From: Megamerina dolium
Lineage: Eukaryota; Arthropoda; Insecta; Diptera; Megamerinidae
NCBI GenBank assembly: GCA_963854835.1
Contig: OY978528.1
Span: 52,796,508-52,860,507 of the forward strand
Length of the DNA: 64,000 bases
Reading direction: 5' to 3'
Positions 24,791-36,107 of the stretch are shown one piece after another. Numbering within the stretch: position 1 is the stretch's first letter; the number at the start of each line of letters is the position of its first letter. A program made the position numbers and the translations under genes. Under the pieces are notes generated by a model, which saw only the letters and a program-made list of their open reading frames with translations, ran no database searches and was not told where the DNA came from.

Positions 24791-26715
24791 GAAACGCTGC
24801 ATTTCTGTAAAACATCAACATTTGACACTTTCAACGATGTTTTGAGTTAAATAAGATTTTGCTACATACTTGCTGGTAAAGTGTCAAACAAATGTGTATA
24901 TGCTGTCTTAAAGTCATATCACACTGTGACAGCTAATTATATGATTATGTATCGTAGCAGCGTCAAATAAATAAAAATCATTGAGAAGATGAGCATTCTC
25001 AAAGTAGGTAGTCGAAAAAATTATGAGATTAAATTTTGTTGGTTATTGGATTAGTAAGTAGTGAGTTCTTACAATAACAAATGTATGACAGATTCGATTT
25101 TGCTTGATTTAATAACGTCAAAAGGTTTTCATTTCTTTCAAGGGTCATATATATAATAAAACACATGTAGGTACATAAGAATTTATTCTTCTAATCGGCT
25201 CTATTTCTCCAAAGTACAATCTTCTGTATGATGGTTAAAAAATAAAAAGGAAATTCTCAATTAACCAGCTAAACTGGTGGTCGTTTTTCTTTATTCTTTT
25301 CCTCTTTCCATTGAATACTTCTTTAATCCGGGTACTTAAATCCTCTTGCATGTCGTATGTATGGTGTACTTCGTCAGGCTTTCACTTTGAGTTACGAATC
25401 GTTTAATGTGTGTGCTACTCTGCTAATACTCTATACGAATAGCATACGAATACAAGAAATCTCTTTGTTCATGGTTTTATTTTACTTTTCAGCCTGCTTA
25501 ACATCTGCGGTCAATAGTAATGATGATGATGATGATGGTGCTCTTGATGATGATGGTACGATGGCGATGGTAATGATGATTAGCGTTTAGCAAAAACCTC
25601 ACCACACATTTATACAAAATTCTACATGAGTACGTATGTCGACAAGGATTATGATATCCTTAATTATTGCTTAATGATAGCTTACACAGAAGCCTCCCAA
25701 CTCGCATACCATCGCACAGAGCCATACAGTAATATTACTATGAAAACTTCAAAATAAGAAAAGTAAAGAAAATAAGTCATTAAATGCAATAGCAGCTGAT
25801 GCGCAAATCCATAGTAGTCGTACTATATACAAACACACATAACTGTCATTATGTACCATACTACATAATAAGGATATTAAGAGAAGGAATACAGAACCAA
25901 AATGTGTTATGAGCACAAGGCGGTTCAAGCGGAAGAAATAATCGAAGAAGATGAACTAAAGTGTATTACACTTTAACTGCATCAGCATTAATAACAACAA
26001 ATTACCGTCCACTCTACCGAAGGACCAACCGACATTTCAACAAAGTGATTACCATTTACGAGAGAGTTAGAAGGAGATCATCTATTTATATATTTATATA
26101 GGCGGCTAGTAATATGTACATCAGAAGCAGTAGTAGGAGTTGTAAAAGAAAAAAAAACACAAAAGCGCCTAAAATAAAATTGCGATAGAATTCGCACGGA
26201 TGCACAGTGTTTCTCTATTGGTCAAAATTGGGAAAAAATATGTACTTTATTGCTGATAAATTGTAAAAGCAAATTTTGTCATGTCCATATTGTTTTGTAT
26301 TGACTTTTCATCAAATACTAGCGTGCTGAAATACTCATCTAGTTTTTCATCTAATAATAAACATTTGTATCACATCCTTTCACATGCTTTTATTTTTCTT
26401 CATATTATATGCGTTCAATTGTCGCGTCCGTTACGGAGAAATTTATGATCCTTTGTTATTTTGCAAACTATAAAATCATCTTTGAAAAGGTTGTAACAAA
26501 GTGATACGAATGAAATCAGAATATCTTTAAAGAAAAAAATCAGACGACCTAAAATATATAACGAACAATTTTAGACAGAACCCATTCGCGTGTTCACCAT
26601 TAGTATTGACACACAAAATTGTCTATAGTAGAAATTGAAACATGAAAAAGGTCGCATTTTTTGGTCAAATTCATTATTGGATTCATAAGTTCCTGCGAGT
26701 TCCTGTGTTCCTGAG
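24791..26715. other. Non-coding stretch with a GAT-rich patch
   Basis: I see no gene here. (GAT)n-like sequence at about 25520-25575 makes a short Asp-rich frame that I do not trust. Confidence 0.5.
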
Positions 26716-26990
26716 GGTGCGTAGCCCAGTGGTTAGTACGTTCGCCTTCTGATCCGTAGGTCGTGGGTTCAATCTTCGGCTGAAGCATAACTTTAATATC
26801 GACAAGATTTTTCTTTCGAACAGTACCCACCTGTCGGCAGGAAAGTGATGTCGCAACGGTTCTGCAGTTCGGAACCGGTTAATAAAAGAAAGTACCTTTA
26901 ATACTGTCTAAAAATTTAACACGCACAACAATACTGGAAGAGAAGCCCTTGGTGACTTATAAGTGCCACATATTTAATTTTTAATTTTTA
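26716..26990 (+). mobile_element. SINE, type A 3' end, internal deletion
   Basis: The head has a degraded A box (TAGCCCAGTGG) and a B box with the last bases changed (GGTTCAATCTT). After ACCCACCTGTCGGCAGG the copy jumps to AAAGTGATGTCGCAACGG, so about 70 bp present in the full copies are missing. It ends with CTTATAAGTGCCACATATTT and a (TTTTTAA)n tail. Confidence 0.9.
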
Positions 26991-27679
26991 ATACTGTTCC
27001 TTCTTTGAAGGTGAATGAGAATAATTTAATGTTATTTGATAGCTTCTTAGCTCGATGGAGTATTTTCGAAAAAGTTGAGTCTGAAGTAAATGTGAATGTT
27101 AATTTGTTATTTTGATTGTTAATGACTTCTTGAGACCGCCATTCCAGAGGGAAATTCTTAATTATGTCTAGACTTTCTCTTACAATTGAAGCAAGCTCCT
27201 TTTTATACTGCGAAAAGAAGTAGATGTGTTAGTCTTTTTGTAAGGCATATAAATAATCGATTTTAAATTGGATTTTTCAACATTTTACTTTTAATTATTT
27301 CAAGTTCATATAACTAAAGAGAAAATGAAATTGTTATTTTTTTTTATTATACTTTATTTAAACAATTCGTTACTAGTTATTTTATACGAAATGGACACTG
27401 TAGAATGATTTTTATATTATTTTTATTTCCTTACCATTTGGTTTTAGCTCGATTACCTATATGGAATCACCAAAGATAAAAATATAATTCCAGCCATTCG
27501 TAATTTCGATTAAGGTTCTTATCTAATATACGATATTATGAAGAAACAAACATTCTAATTGCAATTGCTATTAGCATGCAGATTTTAAAAATTTAGTACA
27601 TTTAATTTGTGAATTCCAATATATTTTTATTGATTATTCGAGTACTCTGAAGACCCATAAAATTCATGCAGATGTGCGG
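26991..27679. other. AT-rich non-coding stretch
   Basis: I see no gene or recognised repeat here. Confidence 0.5.
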
Positions 27680-27900
27680 AGTCAAGTTTCTGAAGTGGGA
27701 ACACTAAAAGTCAACTTGTTTAAGCGAAACTTGTTGCTGCCAAACCTTAAAGATTTATTGATGGAATTAAACATTCTGATATGTTTTTTGAAAATTCTGA
27801 TGTTTTTATAAGTTATAAAAAAATAAACTTTTACATAAACATTTTAATATTTTATGAAAGTTAATTAAATTTTGGTCATAGAACTAAAACTTAATCACAA
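27680..27900 (-). repeat. Dispersed repeat with an empty TTAA site
   Basis: Read on the minus strand this matches the sequence on both sides of the element at 30206-30932. Shared words on one side are AAAAGTTTATTT, ATAACTTATAA and TTTTCAAAAAACAT. On the other they are ACAAGTT, TTTTAGTGTTCCCACTT and GAAAC. Where the 30-kb copy has the 727-bp insertion, this copy has one TTAA (27719-27722). It is therefore the uninterrupted paralogue. Its own family is unknown. Confidence 0.8.
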
Positions 27901-28159
27901 TTAAGACGAGATAAATATATGTTCTTTAATAAATTTTTTTTTATAAACAATAATTTTTATCCGTTTGATTACTTAAAGCTGTTTGTTTTAATTGCAAATC
28001 ACTTTGCATACGAGATGACAATTTTTCGGAACGCACAAAGAACGCTTCTTGCCGCTGGTCAATTTTGTAATTGTATTTTGCATATAAGATTAACATTTCT
28101 CGAAACTCACAATGAACACTTCGTGTCGTGTAGCAGTAAAATTCTTCTTCTTCTTCTTA

Positions 28160-29130
28160 TGTGGCTATAATAACCGATGATCGACTTAGGCCGAACATAT
28201 AATGCGGCGCCAGTCTTCTCTGTTCTTCGCTTGCTGGTACCAATTGGATATTCCAAGCGCCGCCAGGTTACCCAACACTTGGTTTTTCCAACGGAGGATT
28301 GGTCTTCCTCTTCTTCTGCCTCCTACAGTGGGTGACGAATTAAATACCCTCTTCGCTGGAGCGTCTTCTTCCATTCGTTTAACATGACCTAGCCAGCGCA
28401 GCCGCTGGATTTTGATTTGTCTGACTATGTCTATGTCAGCTCATCGTTGTACCTTATTCGATACTCGCTATCAACGTAAATAGGTCAGAAGATCCTGCGC
28501 AGAACTTTTCTCTCAAAAACTCGAGCATCTTCTCATCTGTGGTGGAAATTGTTCAGGCTTCTGCCCATATATTAGGACAGGAAAAATAAGGGACTTGTAT
28601 AGTGTGATTTTCGATCTTCGAGAGAGGCCCCGTCTACTCAATTGCTTACTTAGTCCAAAGTAACACCTGTTGCAAGAGTTATCCTACGCATGATATCCAG
28701 GCTGACGTCATTACAGTTGTTGATGCTGGTTACAAGATAGACGAAGTCCTTCACCACCTCGAGAGTGTAATTGTCAACAGTGACGTGTTGTCCAAGACGC
28801 CGGGAGTCTTTATTTGTAGACTCTAGGTACTTCGTCTTGCCCCGTTCAACGTAAGACCCATTCGACGTGACTCTCATTCCAAGTCAGAGAATGCTGCACT
28901 GACTACTCGCGAGTTGATACCGATTATGTCAACATCGTCGGCATACGCCAGCAGCATGACACTTTTGGTGAAGATAGTGCCATTTTGTCGTAAATCTGCA
29001 ACTTGTATAATTTTATCTTCTAATTGAAAAAGTCACGCGATAACGAATCACCTTGTCTGAAAACTCGTTCAGTTTAGAACGGAGGGGAGAGGTCCTTCCC
29101 AATTTTCACTGCACAAAGAGAGTTAAGCAG
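28160..29130 (-). pseudogene. RTE-like LINE relic, reverse transcriptase end to C-terminus
   Basis: Read on the minus strand from about 29130 it starts at FRQGDSLSRDFFN, then MLLAYADDVDII (about 28960-28920, active-site YADD), a frameshifted KTKYLESTNKDSRRLGQ, VKDFVYL and NDVSLDIMRRITLA. The C-terminal zone follows (VFERKVLRRIF, GGRRRGRPILRWKNQV, NREDWRRIICSA at 28186). It lacks everything 5' of the RQGD motif, has several frameshifts and is dead. It overlaps in content with the copies at 10230 and 38680 but has a different breakpoint. The (TTC)n patch at 28141-28160 abuts its 3' end. Confidence 0.88.
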
Positions 29131-29266
29131 TATCATTCACTGTAAAATTCACGAATTCTAATTTAGGCAGATTGGTAAAATTGTTTTAGTTCTTATATTT
29201 ACACCAAGACACTACCACTCAAACACTCCAATTTTTTTAATAACAAAAGGGCATAATTGCTATACA

Positions 29267-29488
29267 AACAATTTTAGGTTTCTATCGCATAAATGTAACG
29301 AAAAGCTTCGCAGTTTATTCGTAAAATATATTTGTGCTGCGTGTAAAGTTAAATTATATCGTGAGAAAAATTCAATTCAGTTTGAATGTGGTGAAAATGA
29401 AGAAAAAAATGAGATCAGAGGAAATAATTTAGAAGTGTCGGATGTGGAAATAGAAAAGACAGAAATATATGTGCCCGAGTGTAGATAA
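29267..29488 (+). other. Unassigned coding-like segment with paired cysteines
   Basis: This 74-codon stretch has no internal stop and no ATG at its start. It reads FLSHKCNEKLRSLFVKYICA, then ACKVKLYREKNSIQFECGEN, an acidic Glu/Asn-rich stretch, and EIYVPECR before the stop. The Cys pattern (HKC, CAAC) followed by an acidic tail resembles a small zinc-binding exon more than chance AT-rich sequence. TTTTAG just upstream (29273-29278) could be a splice acceptor. I recognise no family. It may be an exon of an unlisted transposon gene. Confidence 0.35.
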
Positions 29489-30049
29489 TAAAATAAAAGA
29501 GACAGCTTGCCGTTTCAATAGAATCATTTCTAATGGCATCACTATCAGAAAAAAAAACAATTGCTTGTATCCAAAGCGGAAAACAAAATACTTTACAAAT
29601 CAAGTAATGATGAAAATTTTAAACGTTTGTCCTGTGTCTTTAGGGTAGTGTTGTCTCGAATATAGAGCCGGCGAGAAAAATTTGTGTTGTTTTCAACGAT
29701 TCCCTTTAAGTTCTGTTGTTAATAAGCATAATATAATATAACCTTATTTTTAAAATCTTATTTAAATTTTTATTTTGCAGAAAAAATAATTTTGCTTACC
29801 ACTGCTGCGCAAATTATTAAATTACAGCTTTAACACATGAACATGAGAGTATGCTTGACACGGGAGTGTCGTTTCGCACCGAGGTAATGGCACTTAAACA
29901 TTCATAGCATTTGTTTTTATGAAATGTACTAAAATTTTTTATCCGAAATAATTTGAGCAGATTCTGCAGGACTAAATTGTGAAAAAAAAATTTCTAGCCA
30001 TATGAGAAGTCGGATAAATTTCTATTTGTTTAAAAAAAAAATGTATTGT
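29489..30049. other. Unassigned non-coding stretch
   Basis: I see no gene here. A patch at 29810-29895 is less AT-rich (CACGGGAGTGTCGTTTCGCAC). I recognise nothing. Confidence 0.4.
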
Positions 30050-30980
30050 TTATAAACATTTTTGTTCGATGACCAAATTTAAAACTGTTTATATAAAAGT
30101 TTATTTGTTTATAACTTATAACTAGTGATTTTCAAAAAACATTTCAGAATGTTAAATTTCATCGATAAATCTTGAAGGTTCTGCAGCAAAAAGTTTTTCG
30201 GTTAAGTGGTTACACCACTGTAGAATTTTCAAAAGATGGAAAAGATTTTTTTTATCTTAAATAGTCATTAATAGTCTCAAAAATAATATGCTAAAGGATG
30301 GAAGGCGGGAAAAATGTCTAAGTGTCTGAATTTCGAGCTTTGCCGCAAGTCGTCTGAGGTATTCTCCGAGCACCTTTAAACTTTAAACGCGTTTTTCTCG
30401 AAACCACTTTTTTTCAGCTGGCCGAACAAACAAACTCGAACAAATCTTAACCGATTGATTTGAAAATTTTTACAATACATTTGAAATCGTTTTCTTCAGC
30501 GACGTACGTAGGGGTGTTTTGAAATTGTGCATATTTTTTTATTTATAAACAATTTTTCGACGATTTTTTAGGTGAAATTTCGAACTTTTTCTTCAAAGGG
30601 TCGCCATTTTACGAAAAATCAATTAATCCAAAAACCCCTACTTACGTCTCTTGCTATTGTAATATGGAATCAAAAAATATACGGTTTTTTGTTCTAGATC
30701 GAAAATTGCGGGCGCTAGGTTTCCGGCCGTGCATCGCGGTGAAAAAAACGCATCAGCGGGGAAATGCTGCAGAGCCGCCATTTTGTTTTTGATTCGCGCA
30801 ACTTAATTGTTTTTTTGGACTTCAAGATTGACATTAAAAAATACTTTTTACATAATTTGAATATCTCCTTTTGTTTGGCCTACGAAAATTCCCGAAATAT
30901 GCATTTTTTGTGCTCTACAGTGGTGTAACCCCTTAAACAAGTTAAAGTTTTAGTGTTCCCACTTTAGGAAACGACACACA
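30050..30980 (+). repeat. Dispersed repeat, copy interrupted by the TTAA element
   Basis: The two outer parts (30050-30201 and 30937-30980) join to give the same sequence as 27900-27680 on the minus strand. The inner part is the inserted element plus one extra TTAA. Confidence 0.75.
30206..30932. mobile_element. TTAA-flanked short inverted-repeat element (piggyBac-like MITE)
   Basis: The ends are GTGGTTACACCACTGTAGA on the left and, inverted, GGGGTTACACCACTGTAGAG on the right, so the terminal repeats are about 19 bp with one or two mismatches. Both sides are bordered by TTAA (30202-30205 and 30933-30936). The paralogous site at 27719 has a single TTAA and no insert, which shows that TTAA is the target duplication. 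TTAA duplication is the hallmark of piggyBac-type transposases, although the termini here start with G rather than CCC. No coding frame is visible, so the copy depends on a transposase elsewhere. Confidence 0.82.
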
Positions 30981-31397
30981 TCAAAGTGCACTATTTTACA
31001 TACCTATGTATGTACATCTCTATATGTAGGTATATATACAGTATTGTGCAAAACTTAAGCAACTGGCATAGTGCTCTCATTGATTTCAAATTTACTAAAA
31101 AATAAAAGCGCTTAGATTGAATGTTTTAATATTTATTTGTTCCTTCATTAAATACATAAAAAACAACAACAACAAAAGTTCGGTATTCTTACGAAATTAA
31201 CTGTAAACAACAAAAAACAAATTATACTCATATTTCATCTGTGCAAAACTTAAGCAACTCGGAGTGCAAAGGTGTTCGATATTTCTTTGTTCAGAAAATT
31301 TCAGAGTTTTTTCTGCTTTGTGCATTAACATTGATCTAACTCAGTACAAAAAAGTATTTCTTAGCGCACAGTTCTTTCAAACATATTGAAATCCAAA

Positions 31398-32460
31398 ATG
31401 CAACGTGTCCGTTATAGTCATCAATTTAAGATGAAGGTTATATCGTTATTTAAGGAAGGAAAACCACAGATGACATTGCAAAATCATTAAATATCAAGAA
31501 ATCTATGATATCAAGATGGATACGATTATTTGAAAAAACTGGTAGCGTTACAGATCGAAATTCAGGAGGAAGACCTCAAAAAATTTCTTATAGGGAAGCT
31601 ATTCAAATTAAAAAATTGATTAAAAAAAATCCGTTCATGTCTTCAAAAGATATAGTAAATACTCTTAATTTAAATGTCGATTCAAGCACAGTAAGAAGGC
31701 ATTTGATTAAAGTTGGTTTAAAAAGCTACAAAGCGGTAAAGAAACCAATGCTTACACCAAAACATTTAAAAAAAAGGTATGTTTGGTTTAATGCCTTCAA
31801 AACAAAAACAACAACATATGTTTTTTTTCCAGACTTGAATTTGCTAAGAAGTACGTGGGCTGGTCCATAAAAAAGTGGTTTGGCGTACTGTTCAGTGATG
31901 AAGTTAAAATAAATTTATTTAATTCAGACGGAATAATAAGAGTTCGACATGTGAAAGGTGAAGGCCTCAATCCGCGATACTGTAAAAAGACTGTAAAGCA
32001 TGGAGGAGGGAACGTCATGGTGTGGGCGTGTTTTTCGGGGAGTGGACTTGGTCCGTTGCATAGGATTGACCACAAAATGGACAGATTTATGTATAAGGAC
32101 ATCTTAGAAACTGCAATGTTGCCTTTTGCGGAATGGAATATGCCACTTCGATGGGTGTTTCAGCACGACAATGATCCGAAACACACATCGAAGTTTGTGA
32201 AGGATTGGCTACAGTCAAATAAGATTCAAGTGCTTGATTGGCCGGCACAATCGCCCGACTTGAATCCTATTGAAAATTTGTTTTCAATTTTAAAACGAGG
32301 CTTGCGCTCAAAGCGCTTTAAAAATAAAGACGAACTATTTTTAGGCCTCAAAACTGAATGGGAAAATATAAATAAATCATATTTAACGAAATTAGTAGCT
32401 TCTATGCCCAAAAGGTGTGCTGCAGTAATTAAAAATAAGGTTTACTACACAAAATATTAA
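31398..32460 (+). pseudogene. Tc1-like DD34E transposase with a 56-bp intron, one frameshift
   Basis: The start at 31398 gives MQRVRYSHQFKMKVISLFKE. About 22 codons in, one base is missing near 31463 and the frame shifts to that of 31505-31776, which continues the helix-turn-helix (IKKSMISRWIRLFEKTG), the hinge GRPQK and a second helical domain (STVRRHLIKVGLKSYKAVKK). At 31777 a GT (AAG/GTATGT) and at 31831-31832 an AG after a T run mark a 56-bp intron. Splicing joins KHLKKR to LEFAKKYVGW, a conserved Tc1 block, exactly in frame. The second exon runs to the stop at 32460 with catalytic FSDEVK, HDNDPKHTS and PIENLF. There are 34 residues between the second Asp and the Glu. Apart from the lost base it appears intact. 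Confidence 0.92.
31777..31832 (+). other. Intron of the Tc1-like transposase
   Basis: It begins GTATGT and ends TTTTTTTTCCAG, both strong insect splice signals, and is 56 bp long. Removing it restores the conserved KRLEFAKK block. Reading through it would change the frame, so the coding constraint supports splicing. Confidence 0.85.
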
Positions 32461-32620
32461 AAGTTGCTTAAGTTTTGCACAGATGAAATATGAGTATAAT
32501 TTGTTTTTTTTTGTTTACAGTTAATTTCGTAAGAATACCGAACTTTTGTTGTTGTTGTTTTTTATGTATTTAATGAAGGAACAAATAAATATTAAAACAT
32601 TCAATCTAAGCGCTTTTATT

Positions 32621-34197
32621 ATACCCTGCATAATGCAATATGCATGGTATATTCATTTCGGTCAGATGTTTGTGTCCACTTGAAGGAATCTCCGGAGATA
32701 TAGACATGGATATATATTCGTGATCAGCGTCGATTAAATTTTCGATTTAACGATGTCCGTCCGTCCGTCCGTCCGTCCGTCCGTCTGTCTGTCACCTGGC
32801 TGGTTCGCACGATAACTTGAGTAAATATTGAGCTATTTCGATGAAATTTGGCATAAGTAATCTATGATCCAAGGGTACGGAGGGGATTGATATTGGGCAT
32901 GATCGGTCAATAACCACGCCCACACCAAGCATTCAAAGCGACTAACCTCGAAATTTTCAAAATCTTTAACTTGCTATAACTCACACAATATATCACTTGG
33001 GACAACAATATTTTGCACATAGAGTTATATTATACTACTATATAACCTCACCAAAAGTGGATGAGCCACGCCTACTTTCTAGCGTAGCTCCCATACAAAG
33101 TGTCTGTACTTCTTTTAAATTGAAACTGCTGTAACTTCTACAATCTTCTGTCTAGAATAACCATAATTGACACTTAGATTAACACGGTAGTCGGAAATAA
33201 TATGGCAGAAAATCAATGTGCCACGCCCACTCCTTTTTGGGTCTCCCATACAAAGTTGCGGAAATTAAAAAAAATGTTACCGGTTATAACTTGCAAACTA
33301 TTCAGCGTAGAATAACGAGATTTAAGGTGTGGATTAGTATTGTACGAACAACTAGGCTCACAGAAAATGGGCGCACCACGCCCAGTGTTTATCGTAGCCC
33401 CCATACAAATTTTAAATTGAAACAGCTGTAACTTCGGCAATCTTCTGTCTAGAATAACCATAATTGACACTTAAATTAATATCGTAGTCGGCAAAAATCC
33501 GGCAGAAAATCAGTGTGCCACGCCCACTCCTTCATGGGTCTCCCATACAAAGTCGAATGAATTAAACTAAAATTTTAAGCTCCATAACTTACAAACCATT
33601 TTGCCTAGGACAACGAGACTTAGGGTATGGATTAGTATTGTACGAGCAACTAGGCTCACAGAAAATGGGCGCACCACGCCCAGTGTTTATCGTAGCCCCC
33701 ATACAAATTTTAAATTGAAACAGCTGTAACTTAGGCAATCTTATCTCTACAATAACCATAATTGACACTTAAATTAATATCATAGTCGGAAATAATCTGG
33801 CGAAAAATCAGCGTACCACGCCCACTTCTTATTAGGGCTCCCATACAAAGTTGAGGAAATTAAATATAAATGTTAACCACCATAACTTAGAAACTATTCA
33901 ACTTAGGACACCAAATTTAAGGTGTGGATTAACATTGAAAAATTAATTGGATTTACTAGAAAGTGGTAAGCCACGCCCACTATTTATATAGCTCCCATAC
34001 TAAGCCTCGGAATTATCTTAAAATCCTTTTACTTCGTCAAAGTCAACCATATTTCGGGTGTAAATTAGTAGTATATGCAAAAATTGTTTCTCGAAAAGTG
34101 GAAATAAAAGAAAAGTTGGATATTCGAGTAAACTTTTTATATATAAATCTACATATGCAGGGTATAGTTTGGTCGGCCCCAGCCGACTGTAAGGAGA
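32621..34197 (+). mobile_element. Nested repeat element with internal tandem modules
   Basis: It sits inside the right arm of the Tc1-like element. It starts ATACCCTGCATAATGC and near its right end has ATGCAGGGTAT (about 34155), the inverse of the start. It finishes with a perfect 6-bp hairpin, GTCGGC-CCCA-GCCGAC (34172-34187), before TGTAAGGAG. Inside are a (GTCC)n run (32754-32794) and tandem modules (33060-33960). I recognise the layout as a common dipteran repeat but cannot assign a superfamily. No coding frame is credible. The hairpin near the end recalls rolling-circle elements, but 5'-TC and CTRR-3' ends are not evident. Confidence 0.75.
33060..33960 (+). repeat. Tandem modules of about 297 bp inside the nested element
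   Basis: GCTGTAACTT recurs at about 33127, 33426 and 33723, so the period is about 297 bp. Each module holds a CCACGCCCAC box, a CTCCCATACAAA word, an AATAACCATAATTGACACTT stretch and a second CCACGCCCA box. The middle modules are over 90 percent alike by eye, and the first and last are more diverged. Confidence 0.85.
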
Positions 34198-34264
34198 TTT
34201 TTTTTTAGTAAATTTGAAATCAATGAGAGCACTATGCCAGTTGCTTAAGTTTTGCACAATACTG

Positions 34265-36107
34265 TATATATGCATATGTAGGTCAATTATGACATAGATA
34301 GTATCATAACGATACCAAAAACCCAATCTCATATACAAAAATAAATAAAATGTGTATATATATAATAAGTATTATAGGTAAGAGTAATTAGAATTTTCAT
34401 TTCAATTGCTACCACAAAGTGCCATTTCAATTGGATTTTTTTGAAATGAATCCTTCGAGCGAAAGTAGATACATACAAACCAAAATTAAACCACTCAAAT
34501 TATAATCCCTAGCTTCCATTATAGTACGAGCAGAAGTATTTTTCTTATTACCTCACACTTTCATTCAAATATGAATACTCACATACATATGTACATGTAC
34601 CTACATGTATGTAATATAGAGAGAAAAAAATCAATATACAATTTTATCAGAAAATTGCTTTTGATTTGGAAGAATTCATTTTCATTTCATTTCATTTCAT
34701 ATTCATTCTATTATTATTATTTTATTTGTATATTATGAAATTCTATATGCAATATAATTGTGCTTGCTTTTTTGATACCCTCCTCAACTGCCAATTTCTC
34801 TGAATTAATATAGGAATATATGGTATATGTACCTATGCTTCACTTATTGTACGTAAATATTAACGTGATATAGCTTCTGCTGCTCTCCTACTGTGACAAT
34901 AACATTTTCAATGATTACCATTCGTTGGTTTTATTTCATTTTTATATATATCGATGAGTATATTGGTTTTGGATTCTACGGCGAAAGTTAATTGCAAGAA
35001 TTCTCATGCGCATTGCTTATACGATTACGTAGGTATTTGTTTTTTTTTTTTGGCCTTCTATGTGACTCAAATTGTTTTGGGTTTATTCAGATTATTAGAT
35101 ATGAGATATACTTATGTTTAACATAAATATGATATTTTAGTTATGATATGATATTTTCAAGGTAGCACTCTTCTATTAAATAAAAAACCGAAAAAAAAAA
35201 CACAAAATTGGGCAGCTATTGCAAGAGCGATATCAGCAACCTTGCCCTAAACAAGTTATATCGCCTCCTTCACAATTCGAAATGTTTCGAGGGTTGATGT
35301 GGAGGCCAAATTTGAGGCGTCACAATTGACCTAAGTGTGCCATGCATGCGAAAAGCCACCTCAACTTCAACCTAATGTACACATGTGAAGTTATAAGAGC
35401 ATAAAGAGAGCGCACCGAAAGATGTACAATGCTGTTTTTGCAAAAAAAAATTGTTTCGAAATTGATCTAGCTCCCCCAAAAGCCTTATCCATACAAACTT
35501 TGATAGTCCCTTTTCGACATTGGAAACATATCGAGATTTTGATATTTTCAAGGTATTTTTTGGTTTACGAAAAACACCATATTATTTCTAAAGGCATTAT
35601 GATGCAAATTAGGTTTAACCTAGATCTTTAAGTATTGAGATACGTACGTCAACAACGTATTCTTCTTCTTCTTCCGAGTCTCTGCGAAACCTTTAATGAT
35701 GATATTTTGAGTGAATGTTCGAGACTTCAGTCCCCGTGGGTTATGGTTTTTTGGAGTTTGCTTCGCACAGACGTCTTTGGTGGTGTCTGGTCGTCTTCTT
35801 GACGTATTTTAGACGATCGATTGGTCTTCCAACATTTGGGTATGTGAATCTTATACTGAGATCTATATTACTTTTACTTTCTCTATCTTTCTTTAACTCT
35901 CTCTCTCTCTCTCTCTCTCTATTTTTTATTGGAGTCATGGGAATCTAGCCTTTTCACAATTTTCAATGCGGACTGTGCTCTTACGAAATAGTATTCAAGC
36001 TGTCCCATAGGTTAGTTTTTATTTGGCATCCATTTGTACCACACTTCTTTCATTTTTCGCGATAAAATCCGTAATTTTCCTTTTATTATTAGTGAAGAAA
36101 TAAAAAT
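34265..36107. other. Non-coding stretch with simple repeats
   Basis: Simple sequence is present: (TTTCA)n at about 34676-34700, a T run near 35040, (TTC)n near 35661 and (CT)n at about 35891-35921. A mixed-composition patch at 35210-35640 may be an old repeat. I see no gene. Confidence 0.5.

Larger units (their letters stand above)
31039..34264 (+). mobile_element. Tc1-like transposon with long IR/DR termini, right arm interrupted
   Basis: The outer ends are CAGTATTGTGCAAAACTT and its inverse, each next to TA. The left terminal repeat is about 223 bp (31039-31261). It holds the direct repeat GTGCAAAACTTAAGCAACT at its outer (31046-31064) and inner (31241-31259) edge. The right arm mirrors this at 32462-32480 and 34239-34257, giving the IR/DR layout known from some Tc1-like elements. 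The right arm is split at 32620/34198 by another repeat. Without that insert the element would be about 1.65 kb. The arms are almost identical, so the element is young, and the nested insertion is younger. Confidence 0.93.

Noticed and set aside
32621..34197. Helitron assignment for the nested repeat
   Set aside because: A hairpin lies near the 3' end, but 5'-TC and CTRR-3' termini are not evident and no Rep/helicase is seen.
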